From: Desulfovibrio sp. JC010
GTDB taxonomy: Bacteria; Desulfobacterota; Desulfovibrionia; Desulfovibrionales; Desulfovibrionaceae
Length of the DNA stretch: 64,000 bases
Assembly (NCBI RefSeq): GCF_010470675.1
Contig: NZ_VOIQ01000013.1
Location: forward strand, 62,001-126,000
Direction: 5' to 3'
This document shows, in pieces, positions 63,467 through 64,000 of this stretch. Both the position numbers and the translations under genes were made by a program. Position 1 is the first letter of the stretch, and each line of letters opens with the position of its first letter. The notes beneath the pieces were generated by a model that worked only from the letters and a program-made list of their open reading frames with translations, made no database searches and was not told where the DNA came from.

Positions 63467-64000
63467 ATGAAAAAACTCTCACTCCTCGCTGTCCTGTGCG
63501 CTATGGTTTTCGGGCTGGCCGGAACAGCATCCGCAGTGGATCTGGAAGCTAAAGGTAAATTCCAGTTCCAGATGAACTTCATTGATAACTATGACTTCCA
63601 GTCCGCTAAAGACGGTGGTAACAATGAAGACGATCTGAACTTCTGGTTCCGTGCTCGCGCACAGTTCCGCTTCGTCGCTAACGAAAACCTCTGGGGTGTT
63701 CTGTACACTGAGTACAAAACCCGCGTAGGTTCCGGTAACAACGGTCAGGTTATGGGCACTGACGGAGACCCCGCTAGCCTCAGCACCCTGAACGTTAAAA
63801 ACGCTTACCTGCAGTACCGTTTCCCCGGCACAGAAATCCTGACCACCGCCGGTGTAAAAAACACCAACCTGCCCGGCGCAGCTGCCGGCAGCATGGTTCT
63901 CGGTGATGCTGATACCGGTATCTTCTCCATCGAATCCCCCATCACTGACCAGTTCGCACTGGCAGCCGGTTTCATCCGTTACAGCGATGCAGCTCAGACC
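63467..64000 (+). CDS. Outer-membrane porin, N-terminal part
   Basis: The gene runs past the end of the window; 178 codons are visible. A signal peptide (1-23, cut after ASA) is followed by alternating beta-strand segments rich in aromatic ends (GKFQFQMNFIDNY, FWFRARAQFRFVANENLWG, AYLQYRFPGTEILTTAG). This fits a trimeric general porin of the Desulfovibrio type. ATG 63467 follows GAAGGA. The strong signal and codon use suggest high expression. Full identity needs the rest. Confidence 0.85.
   Translation, partial: MKKLSLLAVLCAMVFGLAGTASAVDLEAKGKFQFQMNFIDNYDFQSAKDGGNNEDDLNFWFRARAQFRFVANENLWGVLYTEYKTRVGSGNNGQVMGTDGDPASLSTLNVKNAYLQYRFPGTEILTTAGVKNTNLPGAAAGSMVLGDADTGIFSIESPITDQFALAAGFIRYSDAAQT

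Overview
The window looks like chromosomal backbone of a Desulfovibrio-type sulfate-reducing bacterium (Desulfobacterota; a marine Maridesulfovibrio-like lineage is my best guess). The clues are an adenylate kinase with the Cys/His metal-binding lid known from D. gigas, an operon of precorrin-2 dehydrogenase, CcsA-type protein and HemA that suits an organism rich in cytochrome c and siroheme, a NIL-domain ferredoxin, and the gene order mfd-ppiC-surA-rodZ-recO-glyQ-glyS. Base composition is near half G+C. I see no rRNA, tRNA, IS element, prophage or CRISPR array.

Layout. 1-5.1 kb: the end of rsmE, rarA, an orphan PAS histidine kinase, then an HDOD protein and CheR on the minus strand. 5.2-7.7 kb: two glycosyltransferases (CgeB-like and GT9). 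7.8-12.9 kb: precorrin-2 dehydrogenase, ccsA-like, hemA, a small unknown, tilS and adk. 13-16 kb: a hexapeptide-repeat protein and mgtE. 16.1-19.7 kb: nadC-nadA-nadB, the de novo NAD pathway. 19.8-22.6 kb: trkA-trkH potassium uptake. 22.8-33.6 kb: rpsT alone, then the long minus-strand run from mfd to glyS, which mixes DNA repair, periplasmic protein folding, cell shape and glycyl-tRNA synthesis. 33.7-36.1 kb: cheW, a 71-aa unknown and ugd. 36.3-43.7 kb: a plus-strand run of pdxJ, acpS, nnr, CBS protein, tsaE, lysC, cimA and an MBL hydrolase. 43.8-47.4 kb: a GH57 enzyme and two small Cys-pair proteins. 47.6-55.3 kb: a DUF493 protein, ileS, lspA-lgt, a small membrane protein, a CpoB-like lipoprotein, a NIL ferredoxin, a PilZ-like protein and cheZ. 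55.5-63.3 kb: a TPR protein, nhaC, purT, ubiX, a UPF0173 hydrolase and uvrC. The window ends inside a porin gene.

The genes are mostly housekeeping, so the unexplained structure lies between them. Five copies (270-493, 10959-11130, 37416-37521, 50878-51156, 61376-61458) of a modular intergenic repeat share a 28-nt near-perfect palindrome with half-site CTTAAACCCTTTTG. They carry other boxes in either orientation, and at rarA and tilS they supply the Shine-Dalgarno sequence of the downstream gene. Other structured leaders or operators lie upstream of nhaC, the DUF493 gene and rpsT, and between ugd and pdxJ. I found no new multi-gene defence or metabolic system here; the repeat family and these leaders are the best candidates for undescribed biology.
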